This document shows, in pieces, positions 38,937-47,288 of a stretch of 64,000 nucleotides of DNA. The position numbers and the translations under genes are program-made. The DNA is from Chelativorans alearensis (GTDB lineage: Bacteria > Pseudomonadota > Alphaproteobacteria > Rhizobiales > Rhizobiaceae). Positions within the stretch are counted from its first letter, which is position 1; the number at the start of each line of letters is the position of its first letter. The stretch is taken from positions 186,001 to 250,000 of the forward strand of contig NZ_WQNI01000009.1 of NCBI RefSeq assembly GCF_010993735.1, in the 5' to 3' direction. The notes beneath the pieces are model-generated. The model worked only from the letters and a program-made list of their open reading frames with translations, had not been told where the DNA came from and did not search any database.

Positions 38937-38971
38937 GGGATGTCGCGCATCCCCCCTAAACGCATCGTCCC

Positions 38972-39535
38972 CTAATCGCGCGCGATGATCTCGTCGCCGT
39001 CCACCACAAGGCGCAAGCCGAGCGTGCCCTGCTTGCGGCGGGCGAGGAAGCGCGGGCGGCGCTGGCGCACGGCGCGGCCCTTGCGGCGCTCCTTCGGCGG
39101 CTCGGCCTTCACCTGGCCGATGGATTCCTCCAGTGTGCGGGCGACGCCGTCGGCCTCAACCAACAGCATCGGCAGGCGGTAGGCGTCCGCCCAGGCGCGC
39201 CAGTCGGCGGCCACGTCGTCCAGATCGCCGGCGACCAGCAGCGGGACCGACAGCATCGGATCGCTGTGGAGCAGTTCCAGCGTCACCGTCACCAGGCCGC
39301 CCTCTTCCTCGATGGCCCGCGCGGCGACGCCGCGAAAAGCGCTGGGCGGCAGGGCGAAGGTGACGGGAAGCTGGCTCTTGTCGAGCAGTCGGCGCATGCG
39401 CACGCCGCGCTTCGTGATGGTGAACGTCACCTCGCCGAAATCGTCCTGTGTTGCGTAGCTGACCGCCTGGGGCAGGCGGAAGGGGTCGAGCCGCATCTGG
39501 CGGCCCGCCCATACCGGCTTGAGACCACTCGCCAT
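38972..39535 (-). CDS. DUF6101 family protein
   Basis: This 187-aa protein matches a family of unknown function restricted largely to rhizobia. Seen: RLDPFRLPQAVSYATQDD, RRGVRMRRLLD-like core, LPPSAFRGVAARAIEE, VTLELLHSDP and a strongly basic segment PPKERRKGRAVRQRRPRFL near the C-terminus. The basic tail could bind nucleic acid or LPS; no claim is made. AGGAAGG precedes the start, after a leader with two hairpins. Confidence 0.75.
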   Translation of the reverse strand: MASGLKPVWAGRQMRLDPFRLPQAVSYATQDDFGEVTFTITKRGVRMRRLLDKSQLPVTFALPPSAFRGVAARAIEEEGGLVTVTLELLHSDPMLSVPLLVAGDLDDVAADWRAWADAYRLPMLLVEADGVARTLEESIGQVKAEPPKERRKGRAVRQRRPRFLARRKQGTLGLRLVVDGDEIIARD

Positions 39536-39560
39536 TCTTATGTGCCTTCCTGTTACTCCT

Positions 39561-39602
39561 GAGAGCCCGTTTTCCGGTTCTCTCCGGGCCGCTTTTGCGG
39601 CC
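39561..39602 (-). other. Hairpin leader upstream of the DUF6101 gene
   Basis: GGCCGC-TTTT-GCGGCC (39587-39602) is a perfect 6-bp hairpin and GAGAGCC/GGTTCTC (39561-39582) a second, weaker one. They lie in the untranslated leader of the minus-strand gene. The rest of the gap to 39759 shows nothing clear. Confidence 0.4.
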
Positions 39603-39759
39603 TCTTATGGAGGAGGAGACTAGCGTGCGGGTGTTACTTCCGGCCTTAGAAAGTCGGTTAAATTTTGCTGACTTGCCAGTTGGTTAGCGCTTTGCAACCG
39701 GGTGAAAGATGCCGGAAAGGTTTGTCTACGAAGGGTAAATTCCAGCGAAGCGCACCCGG

Positions 39760-41190
39760 CTAAATCACCTTCCCCGGATTCATGATCCCCGCCGGGTCGA
39801 ACGCCTTCTTCACCCGCCGCATCAGGTCGGTTGCCACCGCCGGCTGGGTGGCGATCAGCTCGTCGCGCTTCATCCGCCCGATGCCATGCTCGGCGGAGAA
39901 CGAGCCGTTCAGTTCGCGCACCACGGCATGCACCGCATCGTTCATGGCGCGGTAGTGTGTGAGATATTCGGCGCGGTTCATGCCCACCGGCTGAGAGACG
40001 TTATAGTGCAGGTTGCCGTCGCCCATATGGCCGAAGCAGACGACGCGGCTTCCCGGCAGCACCTTCTGAACCGCCTCCCCCGCCCAGACGATGAACTCCG
40101 GGATGGCGGCGACGGGCACGGAGATGTCGTGCTTGATGGAGCCGCCCTCGGGCCTCTGCGCTTCAGACATCGCTTCGCGCAAATGGCGAAGGGCGAGCAC
40201 CTGCGCCTCGTTCTGAGCGATCACGGCGTCCGCCACGTGCCCGGCTTCAAGCCCCTGCGTCAGCACCTCTTCCATCAGCGCTTGCGCATCCTCGGCCGAG
40301 CGGCCGGAGGAGATCTCCAGCATCACATACCAAGGGTGCTCGCCGGCAAGCGGGGGCTGCACGCCGGGTATGTGCTTCAGCACGAAGTCGAGCGGCGTGC
40401 GCTCCATCAACTCGAACATGGTGAGCGCGGTGCCGGCCCTATCGTTGGCCGCCTCGAAGAGGGCAAGGGCGGCGATGGGCGAGCCGACCCCGGCTAAGGC
40501 GAGTTCACGCCCCTTCGGCTTCGGATAGAGCTTCACGACGGCAGCGGTGATGACGCCGAGCGTGCCTTCGGCGCCGATGAACAGGTTCTTCAGATCGTAG
40601 CCGGTGTTGTCCTTCTTGAGCTTCCTCAGGTCGTCCAGCACCTCGCCCGTCGGCAGCACCACCTCCAGCCCTAGGCACAGGTCGCGCGCCGTGCCGTAGG
40701 CGAGCGCGCCGATGCCGCCGGCGTTGGACGAAAGGTTGCCGCCGATCTGACAGGAGCCCTGAGAGCCAAGCGATAGCGGAAACAGCCGGTCGTTGGCGCT
40801 TGCGGCCTCCTGTAAGGTCTGCAGAACGACGCCGGCTTCGACCACGGCCGTATTAGAGCTAAGGTCGATCTCGCGGATGCGGTTCAGGCGGGAAAGCGAG
40901 AGTACCACCTCGCGGCCCGTCGCATCCGGCATCTGCCCGCCGACGAGCCCGGTATTGCCGCCTTGCGGCACGATGGGCGTGCCTGTCTCCGTTGCAAGCT
41001 TCAGGATGCGGCCCACCTCTTCGGTGCTACCCGGCTTCAGCACCAGCGACGTGACGCCTGCAAAAAGCCCGCGCGGCTCCTCCAAATGGGGCGCGATATC
41101 CTGGGGGACCGTCAGCGCATGGCGCTTGCCGACGATCGCGACGAAGCGGTCGACAATGGCGGGGTCGAGGGTCTCGGGTTTCGTATCCAT
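39760..41190 (-). CDS. FAD-binding 2-hydroxyacid oxidoreductase (GlcD/D2HGDH-like)
   Basis: This 476-aa protein has an FAD-binding_4 domain (VPQGGNTGLVGGQMP, GNLSSNAGGIGALAYGTARD) and an FAD-oxidase C-terminal domain with the substrate and metal site GHMGDGNLHYNV and EHGIGRMKRDE. The family oxidises D-lactate, glycolate or D-2-hydroxyglutarate; single-gene members like this one, without GlcE/GlcF, are often D-2-hydroxyglutarate or D-lactate dehydrogenases. The ATG at 41190 is preferred over a TTG upstream. It is downstream of the Sua5-type gene, 11 bp apart. Confidence 0.9.
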   Translation of the reverse strand: MDTKPETLDPAIVDRFVAIVGKRHALTVPQDIAPHLEEPRGLFAGVTSLVLKPGSTEEVGRILKLATETGTPIVPQGGNTGLVGGQMPDATGREVVLSLSRLNRIREIDLSSNTAVVEAGVVLQTLQEAASANDRLFPLSLGSQGSCQIGGNLSSNAGGIGALAYGTARDLCLGLEVVLPTGEVLDDLRKLKKDNTGYDLKNLFIGAEGTLGVITAAVVKLYPKPKGRELALAGVGSPIAALALFEAANDRAGTALTMFELMERTPLDFVLKHIPGVQPPLAGEHPWYVMLEISSGRSAEDAQALMEEVLTQGLEAGHVADAVIAQNEAQVLALRHLREAMSEAQRPEGGSIKHDISVPVAAIPEFIVWAGEAVQKVLPGSRVVCFGHMGDGNLHYNVSQPVGMNRAEYLTHYRAMNDAVHAVVRELNGSFSAEHGIGRMKRDELIATQPAVATDLMRRVKKAFDPAGIMNPGKVI

Positions 41191-41201
41191 GGCCGGCAAC
41201 G

Positions 41202-42173
41202 CTAGCGCTCCTCGTCTTGTCTGTCACGCGGGGCGGCAGCGCGGGACAGCCGGTCGTTGATGGCCTCTCCGAGACCCGCCATCGGCACCGGCTCGACGGC
41301 AATCGTTGCTGCGCCGGCGGCATCGAGCGCCGAAAGGTGCGAGAAGAGGTTAGCAGCAGCCTCGCGCAGATCGCCCGAAGGAGACAGGTTCAGCACCTGC
41401 GCCGCCGCCTCCGCCCCCTTCGCCCTTGCCGGACCGAAAGCCAACAGCGCCTCACCCGGCATCACCTCGGCCACACTGAGCCGCATGCGGGCATGGGGCG
41501 CGTAGTGGGAGGCAAGCATACCGGGCGCCTCGATCCCCTTCGCACCGCGCGAAAGCGGCATTCCAGCCACCCGCTCGATCTCCTCGGCGGCAACCCCGCC
41601 CGGCCGCAGCATTGTCAGGCCCTCGTCCGTCACCTTGAGAATGGTCGATTCAAGCCCCACCGGCGTCGGCCCGCCATCGACGATCAAGGGGATGCGGTCG
41701 CCGAGGGCGGTGTCGACGGCTTCCGCCGTCGTGGCGCTGACGCGGCCGGAGATGTTGGCGCTGGGGGCGGCGAGCGGACGGCCGAGGCGGGCGATGACGT
41801 CACGGCCGAAGCCCTTCGGACAGCGCAGCGCAACGGTCTCGAGACCGGCCGTCACCAGCGGGTGAACGCCGGAACTCTCTCGATGCGGCAACACCAGGGT
41901 GAGCGGCCCCGGCCAGAAAGCCTCGGCCAGCCGCACGGCCAGCGGCGAAAAGACGGCGATGCGCTCGGCCATCTCCTGATCCGCCACATGGGCGATCAGG
42001 GGATTGAAGCGCGGCCGGCCCTTGGCCTCGAAGATGCGCGCCACGGCCTCGCCGTTGGTCGCGTCGGCGGCCAGCCCATAGACGGTCTCCGTCGGGATAG
42101 CCACCGGCTCCCCGGCCGCCAGCAGGCGGCAGGCTTCCTCCAGTGCCCGGTCTTGCCGCAGGATCTCGGCCAA
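41202..42173 (-). CDS. L-threonylcarbamoyladenylate synthase (Sua5 type)
   Basis: The N-terminal YrdC domain (IPTETVYGLAADA, RPRFNPLIAHV, SANISGRVSATTAEAV) makes TC-AMP for the t6A37 tRNA modification. A C-terminal Sua5 domain with LASHYAPHA follows, so it is the long form. Start: TTG at 42173 with AGGAG about ten bases upstream, which gives the family N-terminus; an ATG at 42239 would add 22 residues rich in Arg. It leads the FAD oxidase gene on the minus strand. Confidence 0.92.
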   Translation of the reverse strand: MAEILRQDRALEEACRLLAAGEPVAIPTETVYGLAADATNGEAVARIFEAKGRPRFNPLIAHVADQEMAERIAVFSPLAVRLAEAFWPGPLTLVLPHRESSGVHPLVTAGLETVALRCPKGFGRDVIARLGRPLAAPSANISGRVSATTAEAVDTALGDRIPLIVDGGPTPVGLESTILKVTDEGLTMLRPGGVAAEEIERVAGMPLSRGAKGIEAPGMLASHYAPHARMRLSVAEVMPGEALLAFGPARAKGAEAAAQVLNLSPSGDLREAAANLFSHLSALDAAGAATIAVEPVPMAGLGEAINDRLSRAAAPRDRQDEER

Positions 42174-42362
42174 GAGTACGCGTCTCCTTTTCCGAGCGGT
42201 GCCTACCCTGCCGGCGCTTGGCGGGCAAGAGTGGTGCAACGGATTGCCCTGAAAGGGATATGCTGTCGCGGAACGATACCGTTAGAATGCCGCCTTTCCC
42301 ATCACCCGTTTATTAATCCCCCGGCGCTACCTTTCCGTGAAAGCGGGCGGGGGATTGTCGCA

Positions 42363-42755
42363 ATGAGGATACGCATTATCGGGCCGTTGGTGGTGGCTGC
42401 CGTTCTGGCGGCCGGTCATGCCGGCGCCTCCTCCATTCTCGAGCTCGAGGCGATGGAGTTGGATACCGCCGCTGAGGCCGCACCGGGCGAAGCGCCTGTC
42501 GCCATCAGCACTTCCGTTTCGATCATCGGCGAGCCGGAGGTGACCTTCGAGAGCACCGCCGCCGTCAAGAAGGAAGACAGGCGCCGTTTCGATCCCGCCC
42601 CTCTGGTCATTCGCGGCGGTCTTGCGGGCGATCCCTTCGTGCATGCCGCGCCCAAGCAACCGGCGTCCGCCGCCCCGCGCCAGGCAAGCGCGCCCGCAGC
42701 CGCCGCACCGGCGCCGGCCGCCCCCCCGTCGCCGGTTGTCAGGAGACCCGAATAA
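42363..42755 (+). CDS. Secreted Ala/Pro-rich protein, function unknown
   Basis: This 130-aa protein has a signal peptide (MRIRIIGPLVVAAVLAAGHAG) and a C-terminal third of almost pure Ala, Pro and Gln-Ala (SAAPRQASAPAAAAPAPAAPP), a typical flexible linker. The middle is acidic with VAISTSVSIIGEPEVTFES. No family recognised. Followed closely by a small membrane protein on the same strand. Confidence 0.65.
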   Translation: MRIRIIGPLVVAAVLAAGHAGASSILELEAMELDTAAEAAPGEAPVAISTSVSIIGEPEVTFESTAAVKKEDRRRFDPAPLVIRGGLAGDPFVHAAPKQPASAAPRQASAPAAAAPAPAAPPSPVVRRPE

Positions 42756-42821
42756 GCCGGCTTGACGGCTCTGCCCTTCCGGCGCAACGTCCGCCCGTTC
42801 GATTGGTTGAGAGGGCGGACA

Positions 42822-43235
42822 ATGCTCACGTTCATGAAGATCCTGCACCTGTTCGGCCTCATGCTGGGCGCCGGCGGCGGCCTTGGAAGCATGATGGTCG
42901 GCATCCAGGCAAAACGCGCGGAGGGACCGCCGCCGCCCGCCCTCCTCGCGCTCAGGAAGAACTTCGCGCTTGCCGCCCTGACCGGCGTCCTGCTCCTCTG
43001 GGTGACGGGCCTGTGGATGTGGCTAGTCGACTATGGCGGCGCCTGGCTCGGCACCGCCTTCGCGCTGAAGATCCTCGCCGCGGCAGCGATCCTCGCCATC
43101 CTCATCGCCGCGCGTATCGCCATGGCGCGCACTGCGCCCGGCAGCCCGCCGCCGGCCTTCCTCCAGCGGCTGGGGCCGGTCTCGGGCCTCTTGTCCTACA
43201 TCGCCGTGGCGCTGGCGGTGATCGTCTTTACCTGA
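42822..43235 (+). CDS. Small membrane protein (four helices)
   Basis: This 137-aa protein has about four hydrophobic helices (MKILHLFGLMLGAGGGLGSMMV, AALTGVLLLWVTGLWMWLV, ALKILAAAAILAILIAARIAM, GLLSYIAVALAVIVF). The lone His in the first helix and the topology recall CopD/DUF2269-like heme or copper membrane proteins, but the match is loose. GAGGG precedes the start. Confidence 0.7.
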   Translation: MLTFMKILHLFGLMLGAGGGLGSMMVGIQAKRAEGPPPPALLALRKNFALAALTGVLLLWVTGLWMWLVDYGGAWLGTAFALKILAAAAILAILIAARIAMARTAPGSPPPAFLQRLGPVSGLLSYIAVALAVIVFT

Positions 43236-43237
43236 AT

Positions 43238-45631
43238 TTAACCGGCGATCTTCGAGAAGTCGGCCACCTGAACCGTCGCCTCGCGGATGCGGGACAGAAG
43301 CGCCAGGCGGTTGGCGCGAAGTGAATCATTCTCGATATTTACGAGAATATCTTCAAAAAACGAGTCAACCGGTCCGCGAAGATCGGCCAGCGCCTTCATG
43401 GCAGCGGAAAAGTCTTGCTTTTGAATCGCTTCGCCGGCTTTCTTCTCGGCCTGATTCACGGCCTCGAAAAGTCGAATCTCGGCGCCTTCCTGCAAGAGCG
43501 CGGGATCGACGGCATCGGCAATCCGCGTACCCTTTTTCTCCTCGATGTCGACGATGCTCGCCGCCCGGTTAGTGCCGGCGAGCAAGTTCTTGCCGTCCTC
43601 GGTTTCGAGCAGTTCCGAGAGGGCCTCGACGCGGCGGACGGTGAGGAGGAGGTCGTCGTTCTGCGCCTCCCCGCCGCCGCTCGCCAACACGGCGTCGATG
43701 AGGTCGTAGCGAGCGCCCTGGTCGCGGAGATAGACTTTTAGGCGGTCGTGGAAGAAGGAGAGGAGATCTTGATGCAGAGGATGGGCACCAAACAGATTAT
43801 GCGACGCCTCTTCAAGAAGAACATACTCTGAATCGTCTACACCCTCGAATCTGTTGACCGCTATTGCGTTAAGCGTGAACTTCGCGGCGCTTTCCAGTTC
43901 TTTCCTCAAAGAATCATCTACCTGTACAGATTCATCATGAATAAATTCTTCCAATGCAATATTGTTTATCAAATCAAGCTGAACTTGAAAATCCTCCAAG
44001 CTCTCTTTGTACTGATCATTCTTTTGAATGGTATAAACAGGCAGCAAATTAAGTGGTAAGCGAACCCCATTCTCCACCACGATCCTGATCACCCCCAGTG
44101 CCGCTCTTCTCAGCGCGTAAGGGTCCTTGCTCCCAGTCGGCCTCTCATCGATCGCCCAGAAGCCCACAAGCATGTCGAGCTTGTCGGCCAGTGCCACGGC
44201 CACCGATACAGGGTCCGTCGGGACCACGTCGGAGGGTCCTAGCGGCTTGTAGTGCTCCTCCAGCGCCGCCGCCACGGAAGCATGCTCCCCCTGCAGCTCG
44301 GCGTATTTCCGACCCATCGCCCCCTGTAGCTCCGGGAACTCCCCCACCACCTCCGTCGTGAGATCCGCCTTGGCGAGCACCGCCGCGCGCTCGGCCAGAT
44401 CGGGATCGGCGCCGACGATGAGCGCAAGCTCGCGCGCCAGCCGCCGGATGCGCTCCACGCGCTCACCTTGCGTGCCGAGCTTCGCGTGGAAGGTGACGTT
44501 CAGATGGTCGAGCCGCGCCATGCGCTGGTCGAGCGGCTTGTCGAGGTCGAGGCCGAACTTTTCCGCCGAAGCGTTCAAGGTGGCGAGGTCCGGCAGGTCG
44601 GCCTGGTCCGTCTTCCAGAAATAGAACGCGTCGGAGAGGCGGGCGCGGACCACCTTGCCGTTGCCGTAGGCGATCTCCCTGCCGCCGTCCTTGGCCTCGA
44701 TATTAGCGGTTATGACGAAGCGGTTGGAAAGCTTCTCCGCTTCCCCTTGCGGGCGGGTGACGAAGCACTTCTGGTTGGCGCGGATCGTCAGGCGGACGAC
44801 CTCGGGCGGGATCGCCAGATAGTCCTCCTCGAACTCGCCCATCAGCACTACCGGCCATTCGACGAGGCCGGAGACCTCCTCCAGAAGCCCCTCGTCCTCT
44901 ACCAGTTCCAGCCCGTTGGCGAAGGCCAGGTTCCTGGCGTCGTCAAGGATCATGCGCTTGCGGCGTTCGGGGTCGAGCACGACCTTGGCCTTCTCGAGGC
45001 TCGCCACATAGTCGTCGAAACGGCGCACGGTGATCGCCTCGGGCGCGTGGAAGCGGTGGCCGTAGGTGACGTTGCCAGAGCGGATGCCGTCGACCGCGAA
45101 GTCGACCACCACCGGCTCCTCCGTCTCCGGGCCGAAGGTGCACAGGATCGATTGCAAGGGACGCACCCAGCGAAGCGATCCGGGGTTCTTCGAGGCCGCC
45201 CCCCAGCGCATGGATTTCGGCCACGGGAAGTCGCGGATGATGCCGGGCATCATCTCGGCGACGATCTCTTCGGCAGCCCTCCCCTTCTTCTCGATCACGG
45301 CGACGTAGAAATCGCCCTTCTTCGGGTCGGTCTGCACCTTGGCCTCACCGACGGAGGAAAGACCGGCCGCCCGCAGAAAGCCTTGAACCGCCTTTTCCGG
45401 CGCATCGACACGCGGCCCCTTGCGCTCCTCGCGCACATCCCTGGAGCGGACGGTGACGCCGCGCACGTCGAGCGTCAGGCGGCGCGGGGTCCAGTATTCC
45501 TGGCAACCCTCATAGGTCAGCCCGGCTTCCACCAGACCGTCGGTGACCAGCTTCTTCAGGTCGCCCGCCGCCTTGCGCTGCATGCGGGCGGGGATTTCTT
45601 CCGAGCGAAGTTCAAGAAGCAGGTCTGGCAT
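43238..45631 (-). CDS. glyS: Glycyl-tRNA synthetase beta subunit, with AT-rich internal block
   Basis: This 797-aa beta chain of the alpha2beta2 GlyRS binds tRNA-Gly. It starts [17 protein letters not shown] and keeps [28 protein letters not shown] and [30 protein letters not shown] in short conserved pieces. Between VRLPLN and [19 protein letters not shown] there are about 100 residues where E. coli GlyS has roughly 30-35. That block (about 43770-44075) is AT-rich, near 33% GC by hand count at 43921-44040, with Asn/Lys/Ile/Glu-heavy codons unlike the rest. The frame stays open. glyQ lies upstream, separated by 612 bp and a small plus-strand gene. Confidence 0.95.
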   Translation of the reverse strand: MPDLLLELRSEEIPARMQRKAAGDLKKLVTDGLVEAGLTYEGCQEYWTPRRLTLDVRGVTVRSRDVREERKGPRVDAPEKAVQGFLRAAGLSSVGEAKVQTDPKKGDFYVAVIEKKGRAAEEIVAEMMPGIIRDFPWPKSMRWGAASKNPGSLRWVRPLQSILCTFGPETEEPVVVDFAVDGIRSGNVTYGHRFHAPEAITVRRFDDYVASLEKAKVVLDPERRKRMILDDARNLAFANGLELVEDEGLLEEVSGLVEWPVVLMGEFEEDYLAIPPEVVRLTIRANQKCFVTRPQGEAEKLSNRFVITANIEAKDGGREIAYGNGKVVRARLSDAFYFWKTDQADLPDLATLNASAEKFGLDLDKPLDQRMARLDHLNVTFHAKLGTQGERVERIRRLARELALIVGADPDLAERAAVLAKADLTTEVVGEFPELQGAMGRKYAELQGEHASVAAALEEHYKPLGPSDVVPTDPVSVAVALADKLDMLVGFWAIDERPTGSKDPYALRRAALGVIRIVVENGVRLPLNLLPVYTIQKNDQYKESLEDFQVQLDLINNIALEEFIHDESVQVDDSLRKELESAAKFTLNAIAVNRFEGVDDSEYVLLEEASHNLFGAHPLHQDLLSFFHDRLKVYLRDQGARYDLIDAVLASGGGEAQNDDLLLTVRRVEALSELLETEDGKNLLAGTNRAASIVDIEEKKGTRIADAVDPALLQEGAEIRLFEAVNQAEKKAGEAIQKQDFSAAMKALADLRGPVDSFFEDILVNIENDSLRANRLALLSRIREATVQVADFSKIAG

Positions 45632-46042
45632 GGATCAATTCTTTCGTGAGGGTCCGGCGCGGCAATAGCAAGTCCGCTGTCCCCTGTCACCTTTTTGGAT
45701 GGCAATCCGATACACGACAACGCAAACAGCTGCGTCCGCGAGGGGATGAGATTGTCGTCCCAACTTCATCCCGCTCCAGACATAAAAAAATTTCACCCGC
45801 CATGTCGGACCGGCGGGCACATGCCCGTCCTCGGGACGAAATCCCCGATGAACCAAGTAAGGCGCGCTGAAGCGGCGGTCGCTTCAGACAAGGGAGTCTT
45901 GCGCGCCGAACCGCGGCTTAACGGTAGCTTAACGGCGCCGCCACGCCCGGTTCAGCCGCCATGTGCACAATGGGGAAAGGATGAACTCTCGGCCGGCCAG
46001 GAGGAAGAAGAGGCCGGGAGGTTCGGGAAAAGGAAAGGGACG
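45632..46042. other. Intergenic region upstream of glyS and the small secreted gene
   Basis: About 410 bp without a supported gene on either strand. It contains a CtrA-type site at 45918-45932 and presumably the glyS promoter, for which no clear consensus was found. Confidence 0.5.
45918..45932 (+). promoter_or_regulatory. CtrA-type box
   Basis: TTAA-CGGTAGC-TTAA is an exact TTAA-N7-TTAA site, the CtrA recognition sequence of alphaproteobacteria, 111 bases upstream of the small gene at 46043. Confidence 0.55.
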
Positions 46043-46240
46043 ATGAAAGCCGCTTCGACGCTCATTCAGGTCTTCGCACTCAGCGCCTGCCTCGCAGTGC
46101 AGGCCTCGTCGGGCGGCGAACTCAAAATGGCCGGCGTGCGCCGCGCGATCCAGACCATCGCGACAACCGGAGCCTCCACGCAGCTCATGCTGCCGGCCGA
46201 AATAGAGGCTGCCGACGACGGCGCCGCCTTTACCGGTTGA
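46043..46240 (+). CDS. Small secreted protein, function unknown
   Basis: This 65-aa protein has a signal peptide (MKAASTLIQVFALSACLAVQ, cleavage near ASS) and a short mature part with GVRRAIQTIATTGASTQLML. AAAGGGA lies just before the ATG. It lies between glyQ and glyS on the opposite strand, converging with glyQ three bases away. The CtrA box upstream hints at cell-cycle control. No family recognised. Confidence 0.55.
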   Translation: MKAASTLIQVFALSACLAVQASSGGELKMAGVRRAIQTIATTGASTQLMLPAEIEAADDGAAFTG

Positions 46241-46243
46241 CCC

Positions 46244-47194
46244 TCAGGCCGCTTCCGCCAATCCGCCAGCTTGCGTCTTCAGGAACGCCTCTCCACAGGC
46301 CTTCGCTAGGTCGCGCACGCGCAGGATGTAGCTCTGCCGCTCGGTCACCGAGATGACGCCGCGCGCGTCCATGAGATTGAAGACGTGGGAGGCCTTGATG
46401 CACTGGTCGTAGGCTGGGAAGACCATCCTGTGCAGGGCGGAATTGTCGGTGGAGGACGGCGCTCCCGCCTTAAGCAGCGCCCGGCATTCCTTCTCCGCAT
46501 CCTCGAAATGGCGGAAGAGCATGGCGGTGTCGGCGTATTCGAAATTGTGCCGCGAATACTCCTGTTCCGCCTGCAGGAAGACCTCGCCATAGGTCACCTT
46601 GTCCGGGCCTTCCAGCCCGTTGAAGTTGAGGTCGTAGACGTTGTCGACGCCCTGCACATACATGGCAAGCCGCTCCAGCCCGTAGGTGAGCTCGCCCGAG
46701 ACCGGCGCGCATTCTATGCCGCACACCTGCTGGAAATAGGTGAACTGCGAGACCTCCATGCCGTCGCACCAGCATTCCCAGCCGAGCCCCCAGGAACCCG
46801 TCGTCGGGTTCTCCCAGTCGTCCTCCACGAAGCGAATGTCGTGGGTGAGCGGGTCGAGGCTGATGGCCGCCAGCGAGCCGAGATAGAGCTCCTGGAGATT
46901 GGAGGGATTGGGCTTCAGGATCACCTGATACTGGTAGTAGTGCTGCAGCCGGTTGGGGTTTTCGCCGTAGCGGCCGTCCTTCGGCCGGCGCGAGGGCTGC
47001 ACGTAGGCGGCGTTCCACGGCCGCGGCCCCAGGGCGCGCAGCGTTGTCGCCGGATGCAGCGTGCCGGCGCCCACCTCCATGTCATAGGGCTGCAGGATAA
47101 CGCAGCCGCGCTCCGCCCAGTAGTTGTGGAGCGTCAGGATAAGGCCCTGGAACGAGCGGGCGGGATGCATGTGCGGCAAGGGTTCGGCGTTCAC
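46244..47194 (-). CDS. glyQ: Glycyl-tRNA synthetase alpha subunit
   Basis: This 316-aa class II catalytic chain makes glycyl-adenylate. Signatures: [74 protein letters not shown] and [14 protein letters not shown]. It works with GlyS downstream. The usual direct glyQ-glyS adjacency is broken here by a small plus-strand gene and about 400 bp of non-coding DNA. Confidence 0.96.
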   Translation of the reverse strand: MNAEPLPHMHPARSFQGLILTLHNYWAERGCVILQPYDMEVGAGTLHPATTLRALGPRPWNAAYVQPSRRPKDGRYGENPNRLQHYYQYQVILKPNPSNLQELYLGSLAAISLDPLTHDIRFVEDDWENPTTGSWGLGWECWCDGMEVSQFTYFQQVCGIECAPVSGELTYGLERLAMYVQGVDNVYDLNFNGLEGPDKVTYGEVFLQAEQEYSRHNFEYADTAMLFRHFEDAEKECRALLKAGAPSSTDNSALHRMVFPAYDQCIKASHVFNLMDARGVISVTERQSYILRVRDLAKACGEAFLKTQAGGLAEAA

Positions 47195-47288
47195 GCGGGC
47201 GTCTCCGGCGATTGCGGGCGCTTCGTCCTATTGCGCGGGGGTGTGGGCGTCAAGCGGGGGCAGGTGGTGCCGAGCGCCGTCTTCGACG

